Assembly (NCBI GenBank): GCA_019137255.1 | Contig: WPDH01000642.1 | Span: forward strand, 1-40,247 | Origin: Corinectria fuckeliana | Lineage: Eukaryota > Ascomycota > Sordariomycetes > Hypocreales > Nectriaceae | Length of the DNA: 40,247 nt | Reading direction: 5' to 3' | Part shown: piece by piece, positions 10,356 to 20,261 of the stretch | Layout of the letters: every line of letters begins with the position of its first letter | How positions within the stretch are numbered: the first letter of the stretch is position 1 | Translations under genes and position numbers: made by a program | The notes under the pieces: model-generated | What the model was told of the DNA's origin: nothing | Seen by the model: only the letters and a program-made list of their open reading frames with translations | Database searches by the model: none

Positions 10356-11324
10356 TCAGATGGTCTTCTCGAGATCCATCGCCTCCTGGAACCCTCGCAC
10401 AATGACATCCAGCTCCTTCTGCGCCGGCCTGACACACGGCCGCCGGGGCTCGCCGCCGTAGCCGGAAAAGTGCCCCAGCGCGGCCTTGACGCCGACGAAG
10501 CCCGTCTTGATGGCCGTCCAGTCGGCCTTGGCCACCAGCGCCTGCAACTGCCGGGCCTCGCGCCACCGCCCCGCGTCCGCCAGCTCTGTGATGCGCACGC
10601 ACGCCTTGGGGCACAGGTTGGCCAGCCCCGAGATGGTCCCGTTGGCGCCCACGGCGTGGCCCTGCAGGATGAAGTCGGCGCTGCCGCCCGCCACGAAGAA
10701 GCCCGCCGGGCAGTCGGCCACGACCCGCGCTAGCTTGCCCGTGTTGCCGCACGTGAGCTTGACGCCCACCACGTTGGGGTGCTGGGCGATCTCGAGCACC
10801 ACGTCCGAGCTGAGGTCCCGGCCGGCCGCGGCGCCGGGGAAGTTGTACACCAGCAGCGGGATGGGGCTCTTGTCCGCCACGGCGTAGAAGTGCTGCACGA
10901 TCAGGGCGTCGGGGAGGAGACCGCCGTAGTAGCTCGGGGGCAGCACGAGGGCGTGGGTGGCGCCCGCCCTGCCGGCGTCCTCGCACAGCTGCGTCGTCTC
11001 CCTGGTGCTCTGGGCGCCGCAGCCGGCGATGAGCGGGATCCGAGTGCCCGTGGCCTCGTGGAGGATCGTGTCCCGCGCGGTGCGGATGATGGCGGTGCGC
11101 TCGTCGCGGGAGAGGTGGGCGCACTCGCCGTTGGAGCCGTGGACGACGATGCCGGCGACGGAAGCGTCGAGCAGCTTGATGATGTGCTTCTCGAGGGCCG
11201 GGGCGTCGACCTCGTCGTCCTGGTTGAAGAAGGCGAGGGTAGGAACGTAGACGCCGTCGGCGAGTCGTAGTTCTTCCGCCTTGGGAGAGCCCATCAGGGG
11301 AGAGGTGAGGAGTGTGGCTGGCAT
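10356..11324 (-). CDS. DHDPS/NAL-family class I aldolase (LGA1/HOGA-like)
   Basis: A 322-residue single-exon TIM-barrel enzyme of the DapA family, which cleaves or forms 2-keto acids through a Schiff base. Visible family features are GVYVPT near the start, GSNGE at 63-67 (the GTTGE-like carboxylate-binding loop), Tyr160 in LVYNFPG and the Schiff-base Lys189 in GVKLTCGN, with Tyr-Lys spacing like bacterial DapA. GGSADF and GYGGEPRRP further resemble the fungal group that holds L-threo-3-deoxyhexulosonate aldolase (D-galacturonate pathway) and 4-hydroxy-2-oxoglutarate aldolase. Fungi make lysine by the aminoadipate route, so a true DHDPS role is unlikely. The start at 11324 (A at -3) follows a CT-rich leader. 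The frame is open upstream but reads as UTR, so a mitochondrial extension cannot be fully excluded. The exact substrate is uncertain. Confidence 0.86.
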   Translation of the reverse strand: MPATLLTSPLMGSPKAEELRLADGVYVPTLAFFNQDDEVDAPALEKHIIKLLDASVAGIVVHGSNGECAHLSRDERTAIIRTARDTILHEATGTRIPLIAGCGAQSTRETTQLCEDAGRAGATHALVLPPSYYGGLLPDALIVQHFYAVADKSPIPLLVYNFPGAAAGRDLSSDVVLEIAQHPNVVGVKLTCGNTGKLARVVADCPAGFFVAGGSADFILQGHAVGANGTISGLANLCPKACVRITELADAGRWREARQLQALVAKADWTAIKTGFVGVKAALGHFSGYGGEPRRPCVRPAQKELDVIVRGFQEAMDLEKTI

Positions 11325-13313
11325 TATGATGGATGTGTTTGACGGAGTAGGTATTAGGTGATGATGTGTAAGTCGGGGGGAAGAGGGCGGTCTAAAGGAC
11401 AAGAAGTGCAAATCCCGAACGCGACAGATGAACGATAAACTTGATAAGTTACTGTACTGAGGGAGGAAACTCTTAACCAAGTAGCCGGCACCAGCTGGGT
11501 CTTTTATGGTCAGCCAGGAGCACCTGCCACCAGCGCCGCCAAGGGATCTGGCTTGTCATGAGGCTTGGGCGGAACAACCTAAGCTTCGTCTCAAGGCCAC
11601 CAGCGGCGGTGTCCCCCGTCGGCAGATGGACGCTTACACGAGAGAAGCGTGGGGGTCCGGCTGGGGTTGGCTGGGGCTGGGGTCAGGAGTCTTTGGATTC
11701 CTGGGAACATCGAGCGGGTCCTCCGGCCGAGAGAGCCCGGCCCGGGAGCGGCTGTGGGACGTAGACGACAGTAAAGGCGGCGTGCCCGAGGCGGCAAGCA
11801 AGCAGAGAGGCCATGGTGACACTCGCAGGAGCATTTTGCCTTGTTCCCAGGCTCACCGAAGATGGAGACACAGCCACGACTTGCTGCATCTTCTTAGAGG
11901 GCGCATCGGAGGCTGTACTTCCAAGCAGGTACCATCAGCGATCTTGGTCGTGTGATCTACGCCATGGAGCGGAGGGGGGGGACGCCCTGGGCTGAGATTG
12001 GCTCGCGCCTGCGCCGCAACCCTCACCTTGAACAAGTTCGCCCACGGACGGTTCTGGCAGTCGGGGAGAACCACAACCGCGGTAGGGGGCGCCGCGTTCT
12101 GGAAGAGATTGAGAGGTTTGAGAGGCAAACGGGAGGCAAAACCTGGAACCCCCACGCTCTTCTCCTCGCCTCCCGGGATCTTGACCAAGGTTTGCCAAAG
12201 GTCCTGCTGTAGAGGCTGAAGCCAGGTTTCTCCGTCGTCCAATGGCCGTCGCGAATTGGCAAGTCGCCTGTTCTTTGGCTGCCCTTGGCGAGAGCTGTGT
12301 AACCTCAATCGGGGGAGGGGGAAGGGGGAAGGGGGGCTCCTCTTTACGCTTACATGGCGCCCCGGGCATTTGGGTCAGCCAGTCGCCTTTTCCGGCGTCT
12401 GCGGTTGGTTGGGGCTGGCGACGGCGTGGGGGAAAAGAGAAAAGAGAGGGCAGAAAGCATGACCCCTCGGCAACAAACCATGACGATGACGATGGGACGA
12501 TAATCACTACGTCGCCACTTTGGCGTGAGGAGGGGTTGAAAGGGCCGGAGGAGGAACTGCGTCGGTTGGTTACAAGTGTTTCTTGCATTGAAGCAGCTTG
12601 GCTCGCAGTCCCCTTGGCATCTCCAGGAGAAGCCTCAATGCTCTGTACAGCCTCCGTGCACACGAACTGACTTTTCCGATAAATCCCAGCCATTCGCCGA
12701 CGGCCTGTCGAACTCCTCTCCGCGGCGTTCTTCGAAAGAACCGGCGCCGTGGGGGGGAGAGTTGTCGCGGATAGTGCAGGCCAGTTCCCTCACGTGCCGT
12801 CAGACCGTGGGGGTTTGGCCTTCCTGGGCGCCCAGTCTGGTGACGGGAGAAGCTGTTCAATGCATGCATGCCCTTGCATGATTGCTGCCGGGCTTGTGCG
12901 TCCGGCGGTCAGAGGCGCGTTGAAACAACAGCTCATGTCGTGTGTGTTGTTGAAGCAAGTTCTTGTGCACGTCGTACTCCTGTAAGCTTGTTGCGTGTTG
13001 TTGTGGCGCCATGGTCGTCCTTGTTCGTGCATCCCACGGGAACGCCTTCCAATCTGTACTTGCTCCGTACTCTACATGCAGACAGTGTCAATCTGCTCGA
13101 ATGGCGATTTGGGTTGGACATCTAGATCATAACGGGCTACCCCGTGGCCTAGCAAATACACAGCCCCTGCGCCCCCAGGAACCCCCCCTCAGCTATGGAA
13201 ATCTTATCAGACATCGTCGGTATCTTGATTGCCCAACGCCACTCGCGTAGTCTACGGCAGAGCACGCACGGTTCCCCTTGCTTTCAGCCCAGGTGCGTAC
13301 CAAGATGCTTCCG
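11325..13313. other. Gene-free spacer, about 2 kb
   Basis: GC-rich, low-information sequence between two minus-strand genes. Open frames of up to 252 codons exist on both strands, but their translations are rich in Pro/Ser/Arg/Gly, overlap in several frames and show no motif. The part adjoining 11324 holds the aldolase promoter and leader. Confidence 0.5.
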
Positions 13314-14446
13314 CTAGACTCGTCTGCCGAGTCGGGTCTTCCACGCCAGAACCCCAGCGTACCCCACGAACCCCGTCAGCGCCAGCTTTCCTACCGCGCT
13401 GAGCAGGTTGCCGTCGGCCCTCGCCCGGCTCCTGCTCAACGTCTTGGCCGACTGGCGCAGGAACATAGCGCGGTCGTTGAGCCGCGGGAACGGCGCCGCG
13501 ACCGTCTCCCCCGTCGCCTCGTCCTTGACCGCGGGCACGGCCACGCCCAGGAAGTCGCACAGAGGCTCCCACCCTTCCGTGATGGCGTACTCGAGGCACC
13601 GGTCGGCGGGGATCCGCTCGTGGAACTCGGCGTACTGGGCCGTGTACCAGGCCAACGCCTTCTCCTTCTCCTCGCCGTGGTCGTAGCGCAGCACGTTGGC
13701 CCGCAGCGCCCTGCTGTACCGGAACATGTAGCCGACGTGGTCGTCGAAGAGCAGGCAGTAGAGCATGGCGAGCTTGCGGCGCAGCGTCGCGGGCCGGGTC
13801 AGCGGGTAGATGCTGTGCAGGACGCTCTCGTACCACTCGTCCGGGTCGCGGTTGAGGATGACCACCTTGGCCTCCGGGTAGGCGTCGGCGAGCTCGGCGC
13901 CGAGGAAGGCGGCCGGGGCGTCGCACACGGCCTGGCAGTCGCCGAGAAGACGGTCCCAGTCGGCGCGGGTGTAGGTCCCGCTGCCGGCGTACTTGGCCTC
14001 GAAGGCGCGGATCCATTCCGGGACGTGCGTCGGCTTCTCCATCATGGTTTGCATGTGATAGCAGTCGTGGAAGCCCAGCGCCCAGAGAGCACTACGCATA
14101 CCTGCGGAGCCGCGACGGGTGAGGCGTCAGTTTTTGGTTGGGCCGTGAAGCCCGTTTGATGGACCAGCAGAAGGGGGCAAAGGGATCGTCCAGGTTGCCC
14201 GCTCATCCATCCGATCGATGGCGTGATGCAGGGGGCAGGTACAGGCACAGGTACAGGCACAGGTACCGTACAAGCACAGGCACAGGTACGAAACGGACGA
14301 GGGCAGATGCCATCTGCAGAGGCGTGGGAGGGAGCAGCACGGAACTTACTCAGAGTCCCTGTACGGTGGACGCCACAGACGATGACGCGCATGGGCACGA
14401 TGCGATCAGGGAGCACGACGCCCGGAGAAGCTGACGAGGAAGCCAT
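13314..14446 (-). CDS. Sulfotransferase-like P-loop protein (Sulfotransfer_4 type) with C-terminal membrane anchor
   Basis: Two exons on the minus strand (14446-14350 and 14101-13314) give 294 residues. The intron (14349-14102, 248 nt, GTAAGT...CAG) splits a Ser codon, and the join restores CGVHRTGTLSMRSAL, the N-terminal phosphosulfate/nucleotide-binding loop. Later landmarks are the W-D-R-L block of the middle helix, VVILNRDPDEWYESV (the core 3'-phosphate-binding strand and helix of this family) and a hydrophobic segment near the C-terminus (ALTGFVGYAGVLAW) followed by basic residues, giving a tail-anchor-like end. Many fungal relatives are annotated as sulfotransferase or, wrongly, as NAD-dependent epimerase. 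PAPS-dependent transfer is inferred from the family, and the acceptor is unknown. ATG 14446 is the first Met of an exon that begins just before the P-loop. Confidence 0.85.
14235..14289 (-). repeat. 12-bp tandem repeats inside the sulfotransferase-like intron
   Basis: Several copies of an AGGTACAGGCAC-type unit lie head to tail, with a degenerate break in the middle. They probably explain why this intron is 248 nt when the others are about 50-108 nt. Confidence 0.75.
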
Positions 14447-16887
14447 TGCGGATGGATTTGGATTGTGGATTTGAATTGCGGATTGCGGATTGCGGATTGA
14501 GGGAAAGCTGACGACCACGCCGCGGTGACGATAGGGTGTGCGGGTGTGCGTGATGGTGGTTGCTGGTTGGACACGAGATGGGTGATATCAACACCTCAGC
14601 GCATTAGTTGAGAGGGCTGGTTGGCGGCTATCTCCTACCTTGGGCGGTTATCTGGCGTGGCTGCTGCTGGTGACTCCGTGTGACTCGCTGCATACGAAGT
14701 AGATACAGACGGACACTTGCTAGCTCTTGTCGAGAGGTGGGTGGCCTCGTGGTTCCAGAGTTGTGGTGTGCGTGTCGTGTCTCCGGTCGCGAAGTGAACC
14801 GGTGTGATTCTATTAACGAGCCCAACGTTGTGTTTTATTCTGTCTTGTTTGGAGTTGACGGAGCGCCAGAGAGCCGCGGGCCCGAAATGTCACTCTCCCA
14901 TACAATGTAGATTACGGTACTGCAGATGATGGATCTAGCTACATCTGTAACCGACACAAGCCTTTCTGCTCCCAAAGCGCGACGCAACCCTGCCAGGGGA
15001 ACACAGCTCAACGGAGAGCTCTCGGGTCTCACTCAACCCAAGCTCGTAATCGTGACCCTGGACCATATGCAGCAGGCAATGCAACCACGGGATCTCAGCA
15101 TCGCCCGGACCTTCACAGCCGCGATTTGGGCCCTAGAAGGTTTTAGTGGGCATTGGGCACTCGGTTGGAAGTGCCGGGCCGCGTGGATGCGGCTCCTAAT
15201 GGAGGCTACGGAGCTGTGTACTATCAATATCGTGCCTTGATTTTCTCTTCACGGCTGCCGGGACCCCCCCCTGCGGGCGATCTATCATGCGGTTGACTAG
15301 GCATGTCCGAAGAACTGGCTCTCACTATTGTTACTATGTACGTAGTCATGTGTTGGGTGCTGTGCTATGAATAGAACCTGAGCGCTGGGGAAAACAAGAC
15401 CTGCCAGCCGGCAAAGGCCGAAGCAGAATTTTCCAACCACGCTTCTGCGCGCGCAATCGGACAGTCAATCAGTCCATCCATCTCGTCTCCCTAGTTACGC
15501 GTCTGAGAGAGGAGACCGGTTGCGGAAACCCATTCCTGCTGCCAGTCATCGTCAAGGTTCTTGTCCATCTAATCTATGTATGTATGTACTAATCCCTTCT
15601 GCAGTCTGCAAAGCAGCTGCGCGTCCGTCACGTCCCAAAGAGGCAGTGGGAATCGCCGATCCAGATCGCCGGGCCAAGCTGTAGGGATCCGAGCTCCATG
15701 GACTTTTACCTATGTAGGGAAACCTGTATTCGCGGTCTTGTGCCTGGCTAAGACTGACAGCTTCCGTGTGTTGTGTAAGCTACGAGCTATCATGTAGAGT
15801 AGTAAGTTGCCCATGTGGGCTTCACTACTGAGCATCCGCCCGTGATGAGCGTGAGGCTCTCCCTCCCGCCCGCGTAGTGCGTGCCAGAAATGTCGATCCC
15901 TAATCCCTTGAGCCGCAGGGCATCGAAACGCACGTGGACCTCCAGTTGCACTACATAGCATGTAGATGGTGATGGGTGGCGGTTTTATCACCCCCCCTTG
16001 GCAACAAACACCCAACTTGCTTCAGGACTGAAGCCCGCTAAGGAAAATCCTAACCATTTTAGCGGGATCGGCACATTTCACGCCACGTTTGTCGTCGACG
16101 GGGAACCAAGAATCTCAACTCGTCCGTCTTGTCTTTGCTTTGTGTCTCCATTCCTTCTGTTCACACCCACCCACTCACACCAGACCTCACACCAGCAGCG
16201 TTCCGAGTCATCGAACCGTTCAGGCCATCCCACCCTAACCCGAGCCAATCCCGTCTTAGAGCAAGAACCCAAAAGAAAAGGGAAGAAAAGGATAGAGAAA
16301 AAACCTTGCCTGGCGGGGGGGGCCCTGGAGGATACCGCGCGGGCGTGCAACTCCGTTTCGTGATATTGGATACTGGTGATATTGCATCGGCGACAGTGGG
16401 GAGAAGCCTCACCACAAATCAAGGGCCTGCAACGCGCAACAACCACACAATCTTCCGCCATGGCCCGGGCATAGGTATCATATCCTCGTCACCAAAGCCT
16501 GATACCTGCCGGCATGCAGTCTCGGGCCTCTCTCGGCGACCCACCGGCCCTTATCGCGCCCTCCAAGCCCAAGCCCAAGCACCACATCTCTGCGCGAGGC
16601 CCAGTTTTGTTCTCGCCCCAAATGCCATGGGTCGAAATGTCAATCTCGACTGGCAAACTGGGTCCTCCCGCTCAGTCATCGCCATGAGGAATCTTCCTTT
16701 TCCCCCCTCGAGCTGCCACTGAGCACAGCCCAGAGAGACATCTCGTCTCGGGGCGCCAATCTCTTCAACTCACTCAAACCCTCACTCAAACCCTCCTCAC
16801 ACAAAACAAACCCCCTATCCCCCCAATCAGCACCCCTTTGAACCAGTTTGCCCGTCAAGGTCTCCGGCAGCCATCGGCCGTGACGAC
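14447..16887. other. Divergent promoter region, about 2.4 kb
   Basis: The spacer between the divergently read sulfotransferase-like gene and the Prm10-like gene. Directly upstream of the former is a run of GCGGATT repeats (about 14476-14500), and the last 150 bases before 16888 are C/A-rich with ACTCAAACCCTC repeats, consistent with a long 5' leader. A 197-codon plus-strand frame (16129-16722) reads as low-complexity leader, not as a protein gene. No RNA gene was recognised. Confidence 0.5.
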
Positions 16888-19593
16888 ATGTCGGCTGAGC
16901 AGAACGACAGCGGCGGTCGACCCAGTGAGATCCCCACGCCCCTCCGCAAGGAGAAGAAGCGCGTGGGCTTTCACCCCAGCAATGATAGCCCGGAAGGGGA
17001 GAACGCGGGAACCAGGGGCTACTTCGACCACGACGAGGGCATCTTCTCGCCGAGCGCCTCTCCTAAGCTGGTCCCGGGCAAGACGCCCCCGGGTGCTCCA
17101 GACGCCCTCGAGCTGAGCATCGCCTTGACCAAGATCCTCACGGCCGAGCAGGAGGAGGACGAGCATCGACGGAGGGAACAAAAGGCCCAGGAAAAGAGCT
17201 CGCCCGCCACCCCGGAAACTTCAGGGCCAAAACGCCCGAGACCAGCGCTCCGGCGGAATACCAGCTACGACGCCCCTGAGCAGCGCCAGGAGGCCGACTT
17301 TGCAGACTCGCTGGCCTCCCAGCGGCAGCTCAGGTCCCTGACGGATGCGCGCCAGAGGGCCAGCCGCTTGGCGGCCTCGGTGGGCACCTACTCGGGCCAA
17401 GGATCGAGGAGGAACTCGGACGACCTCCAAGCGCAGGCATTCCAACCTCTGATCGACGACTCAGATGACGATGAAACAGACTCACCTCGGAAGACGTCAG
17501 CCATCTATGACGGGCCAGGTCCCAAGCTGCGACAGCGGCTTCACCGGACCAACTCGGACACCTGGGAGGACCGCACCGCCGCGGAGAACCTGGTCAGGTC
17601 TCACACGAGGAAGGGGAGGAAGGACCTGTTCATCCAAAAGCCCCAGGGCAGCGCCTCTGGAACCGCTACCCCAGTCCTCCAACAAGCCTACGCCCACGAC
17701 TACGTCCCCCGACCCGACAAGTACCGCGGCGGCATCCTCTCTTCGCTCCTGAAGCTGTACAATGACGAGAGATCGGGAGTCTCTAGCAGTGGCCATAACA
17801 CGCCTGTTACACCAGGAACTCCTCGCTTGTCGCCTCGAGCCTCCCCCCCGACCTCTCGACCGGGTTCATCGCTCGGGACTCCACGATCACGATCACGATC
17901 ACGCCCTACCAGTGGTTTGTTCAACCATCACAAGTCTCGTCACTCGACCTCGTCCCTGGCTCTAACTGAGCTCATGAAGTCCTCCTCCATGTTTGCCGTC
18001 CCCGCCTCCACCGAGATATCCGACCACTGGGCTGAGAAGCTCAAGCGCGAGCAGACGCCTCCCCCGAAGAAGCGCGACCAGATCCGCATCACCGTCCACA
18101 TCGCCGGCATCATTTCGCGCCACAAGTATCTCATGAAACTGTGTCGGGCCCTCATGCTGTATGGTGCCCCGACGCACCGCCTTGAGGAGTACATGACCAT
18201 GTCCTCCCGCGTCCTCGAGATCGAGGGCCAGTTCTTGTACCTCCCCGGCTGCATGATCATCAGCTTCGACGACAGCACAACGCACACCACCGAGGTGAAG
18301 CTCGTCCGCGTGCTTCAAGGTATCGACTTGGGTCGTCTCCGTGACGTTCACAACATCTACAAGGATGTCGTTCACGACAAGCTGGGCATGGACGAGGCAA
18401 CCAAGCGCCTAGACGACGTCATGGAGGCACGAGACAAGTTCAGCACATGGTTCCGCGTGTTCGTGTACGGCGTTGCCTCGGCCTCTGTGGCCCCCTTCGC
18501 CTTCCAGGGGCGCTTCATCGACTTGCCCATCGCTTTCCTGCTTGGATGTATCGTGGGAACGCTGCAGCTGGTCTTTGCCCCTAGCAACGAGCTCTACGCC
18601 CACGTCTTCGAGGTTTCTGCCGCAGTCATCACCTCCTTCATCGCCCGAGGCTTCGGCTCCATCCGGAACGGCGAGCTGTTCTGCTTCAGCGCCCTTGCTC
18701 AGAGCAGCATCGCCTTGATTCTCCCTGGTTACATGGTCCTTTGCAGCTCTCTCGAGCTGCAGAGCAACAACATCGTCGCCGGCAGCGTGCGCATGGTGCA
18801 CGCCATGATTTACACGTTGTTCCTCGGCTACGGCATCACGATCGGCGTCACCCTTTACGGCATGCTGGACAACAACGCCACAAGCAAGACGACGTGTTCC
18901 GACCCTCTCAGCCGCGGATGGTACTTTCTGTTTGTTCCCGCATTCACCCTATGCTTGTGCGTCATCAACCAGGCCAAGTGGAAGCAGACGCCCGTGATGA
19001 TCCTCATGGCCCTGGCGGGTTTCTGCGTTAACAGCTACTGCAGCGAATACTTCCAGAGCAACAGCCAGATCTCCAACATGCTGGGTGCTCTCGCTGTGGG
19101 CATCTTGGCGAACCTGTACTCCCGACTGGGCCGATACGTGGAGAATGCGTGGCTCGACGGGGTTGACTGGTGGAAGCTCAACGTCCGGCCGAGGCTGTCC
19201 AGGAAGAAGAAGCCCTGCGATGCGTGGTCGCTGCCGTCGATTGGCGACGAAGAATCCCGCCCCGCGACACCCGAGCAGCCAAAGAAGCCGCCTCGAAAGG
19301 TCGGCTACAGTCTCGCCGCTGCCGCCATGCTCCCGGCCATCTTTGTGCAAGTGCCCTCGGGTCTAGCAGCTGGTGGCTCTCTCCTGGCCGGCATCGCATC
19401 GGCGAACGAGGTGACGGGGAACTCGACTACATCGTCATCCGACACCAGCACCATGGGCAACCTCGACGGGACAGCTTTCAACGTGCTGTTCAAGGTTATC
19501 CAGGTCGCCATTGGTATTAGCGTGGGTCTGTTTATGAGCGCCTTGATCGTCTACCCGCTGGGCAAGCGGAGGAGTGGCCTCTTCAGCTTTTAA
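16888..19593 (+). CDS. Prm10/ThrE-family (DUF1212) polytopic membrane protein
   Basis: One uninterrupted 901-residue frame. Residues 1 to about 390 are hydrophilic and Ser/Pro/Arg-rich, with a short Ser-Arg repeat, and look disordered and cytosolic. The ThrE_N-type domain follows: RALMLYGAPTHRLEEY around 418-433 is its hallmark, with the LEIEGQFLYLPG and MIISFDD strands after it. Then come about ten hydrophobic segments in two halves. The second half (ThrE_2-like) includes AAMLPAIFVQVPSGLA near 812-827. The bacterial ThrE relative exports threonine. Yeast Prm10 is pheromone-induced and of unknown function. Amino-acid or small-solute export is therefore inference. ATG 16888 lies after a long pyrimidine/AC-rich leader. 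The last 15 residues are basic and could be cytosolic. Confidence 0.9.
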   Translation: MSAEQNDSGGRPSEIPTPLRKEKKRVGFHPSNDSPEGENAGTRGYFDHDEGIFSPSASPKLVPGKTPPGAPDALELSIALTKILTAEQEEDEHRRREQKAQEKSSPATPETSGPKRPRPALRRNTSYDAPEQRQEADFADSLASQRQLRSLTDARQRASRLAASVGTYSGQGSRRNSDDLQAQAFQPLIDDSDDDETDSPRKTSAIYDGPGPKLRQRLHRTNSDTWEDRTAAENLVRSHTRKGRKDLFIQKPQGSASGTATPVLQQAYAHDYVPRPDKYRGGILSSLLKLYNDERSGVSSSGHNTPVTPGTPRLSPRASPPTSRPGSSLGTPRSRSRSRPTSGLFNHHKSRHSTSSLALTELMKSSSMFAVPASTEISDHWAEKLKREQTPPPKKRDQIRITVHIAGIISRHKYLMKLCRALMLYGAPTHRLEEYMTMSSRVLEIEGQFLYLPGCMIISFDDSTTHTTEVKLVRVLQGIDLGRLRDVHNIYKDVVHDKLGMDEATKRLDDVMEARDKFSTWFRVFVYGVASASVAPFAFQGRFIDLPIAFLLGCIVGTLQLVFAPSNELYAHVFEVSAAVITSFIARGFGSIRNGELFCFSALAQSSIALILPGYMVLCSSLELQSNNIVAGSVRMVHAMIYTLFLGYGITIGVTLYGMLDNNATSKTTCSDPLSRGWYFLFVPAFTLCLCVINQAKWKQTPVMILMALAGFCVNSYCSEYFQSNSQISNMLGALAVGILANLYSRLGRYVENAWLDGVDWWKLNVRPRLSRKKKPCDAWSLPSIGDEESRPATPEQPKKPPRKVGYSLAAAAMLPAIFVQVPSGLAAGGSLLAGIASANEVTGNSTTSSSDTSTMGNLDGTAFNVLFKVIQVAIGISVGLFMSALIVYPLGKRRSGLFSF

Positions 19594-20261
19594 GCAGTTG
19601 GAAAATGTGTCGGCACAACGATGCAGGTATGGAGATGAACAAGAGGAGGAAACCTGAACACTGATGATGACGCTCATCATCGACACTACCCGCAACGGGA
19701 GCAATAATGCAAAAGCGGAGCACGGATAGAAATGGTTAGAAAAGGTAGATTTTTTTTCTTTTGTCTTTTTGCAGCAGATTTGGGAGCGATTGGCGCAACG
19801 GGCGTGGCTGAGATGAGCAAGCGAGGAATGGGATATTTGTCTTGAATGGGCGTCTTTTTTAGAATTGGTATTTTTCCTTACGCACAGTCAGTCATAAGAC
19901 TTGGATTTTGAGAGGAAGGCAGAGCGTTTGGAATTCAGCGCTGGTAATATACACAACGAGCTTGTTTCTCCTGTAACCAACCTGCAGTGTTCCCTGTTTC
20001 CGTGTCGACGCTTTGGTCAGCTTCGTATCACATGTTGGACGGTGGATGGGGAGGCGCTAGTTGACGTCACTGACTCGGTCTTCCCTGGTGATGCTATTTG
20101 GATCATATCCAACCTCTCTCGGCCACACAACTAGGCCAATCCTGAATGCAACCGCCAAAGGCGTCTCGAGACAGAAGCTCCAGGCTTGTTCAAGCCTATC
20201 CCAGCAAACAGGTCCCGGGTCTCTCCTGTGTCTGGCGGTCACTGCATCCATCCCCTTCACA
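19594..20261. other. Intergenic spacer (3' UTR of the ThrE-like gene, promoter of the next gene)
   Basis: Contains T-rich tracts (about 19749-19772 and 19855-19875) that fit fungal 3'-processing regions. The frame of the next gene is open from about 20061 but begins with TTG there. I treat that part as 5' leader. Confidence 0.55.

Noticed and set aside
2621..11324. Sugar-acid catabolic cluster made of the hexose transporter and the LGA1-like aldolase
   Set aside because: The genes between them (protease, peptidase) do not fit the pathway, the distance is large, and no galacturonate reductase or dehydratase is present.
11935..12693. 252-codon minus-strand frame
   Set aside because: Low-complexity Ser/Pro/Gly/Arg translation, overlapped by several open frames on the other strand. 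GC-rich random frame is the simpler explanation.
16129..16722. 197-codon plus-strand frame before the Prm10-like gene
   Set aside because: It lies in the likely 5' leader, and the composition is Pro/Arg/His-rich without motif or proper gene context.
20061..20261. 67-codon extension of the PIPK-like gene
   Set aside because: The open frame starts with TTG, and the only ATG in it (20091) precedes a sequence that looks like leader. ATG 20262 has a better context and adjoins the ordered part.
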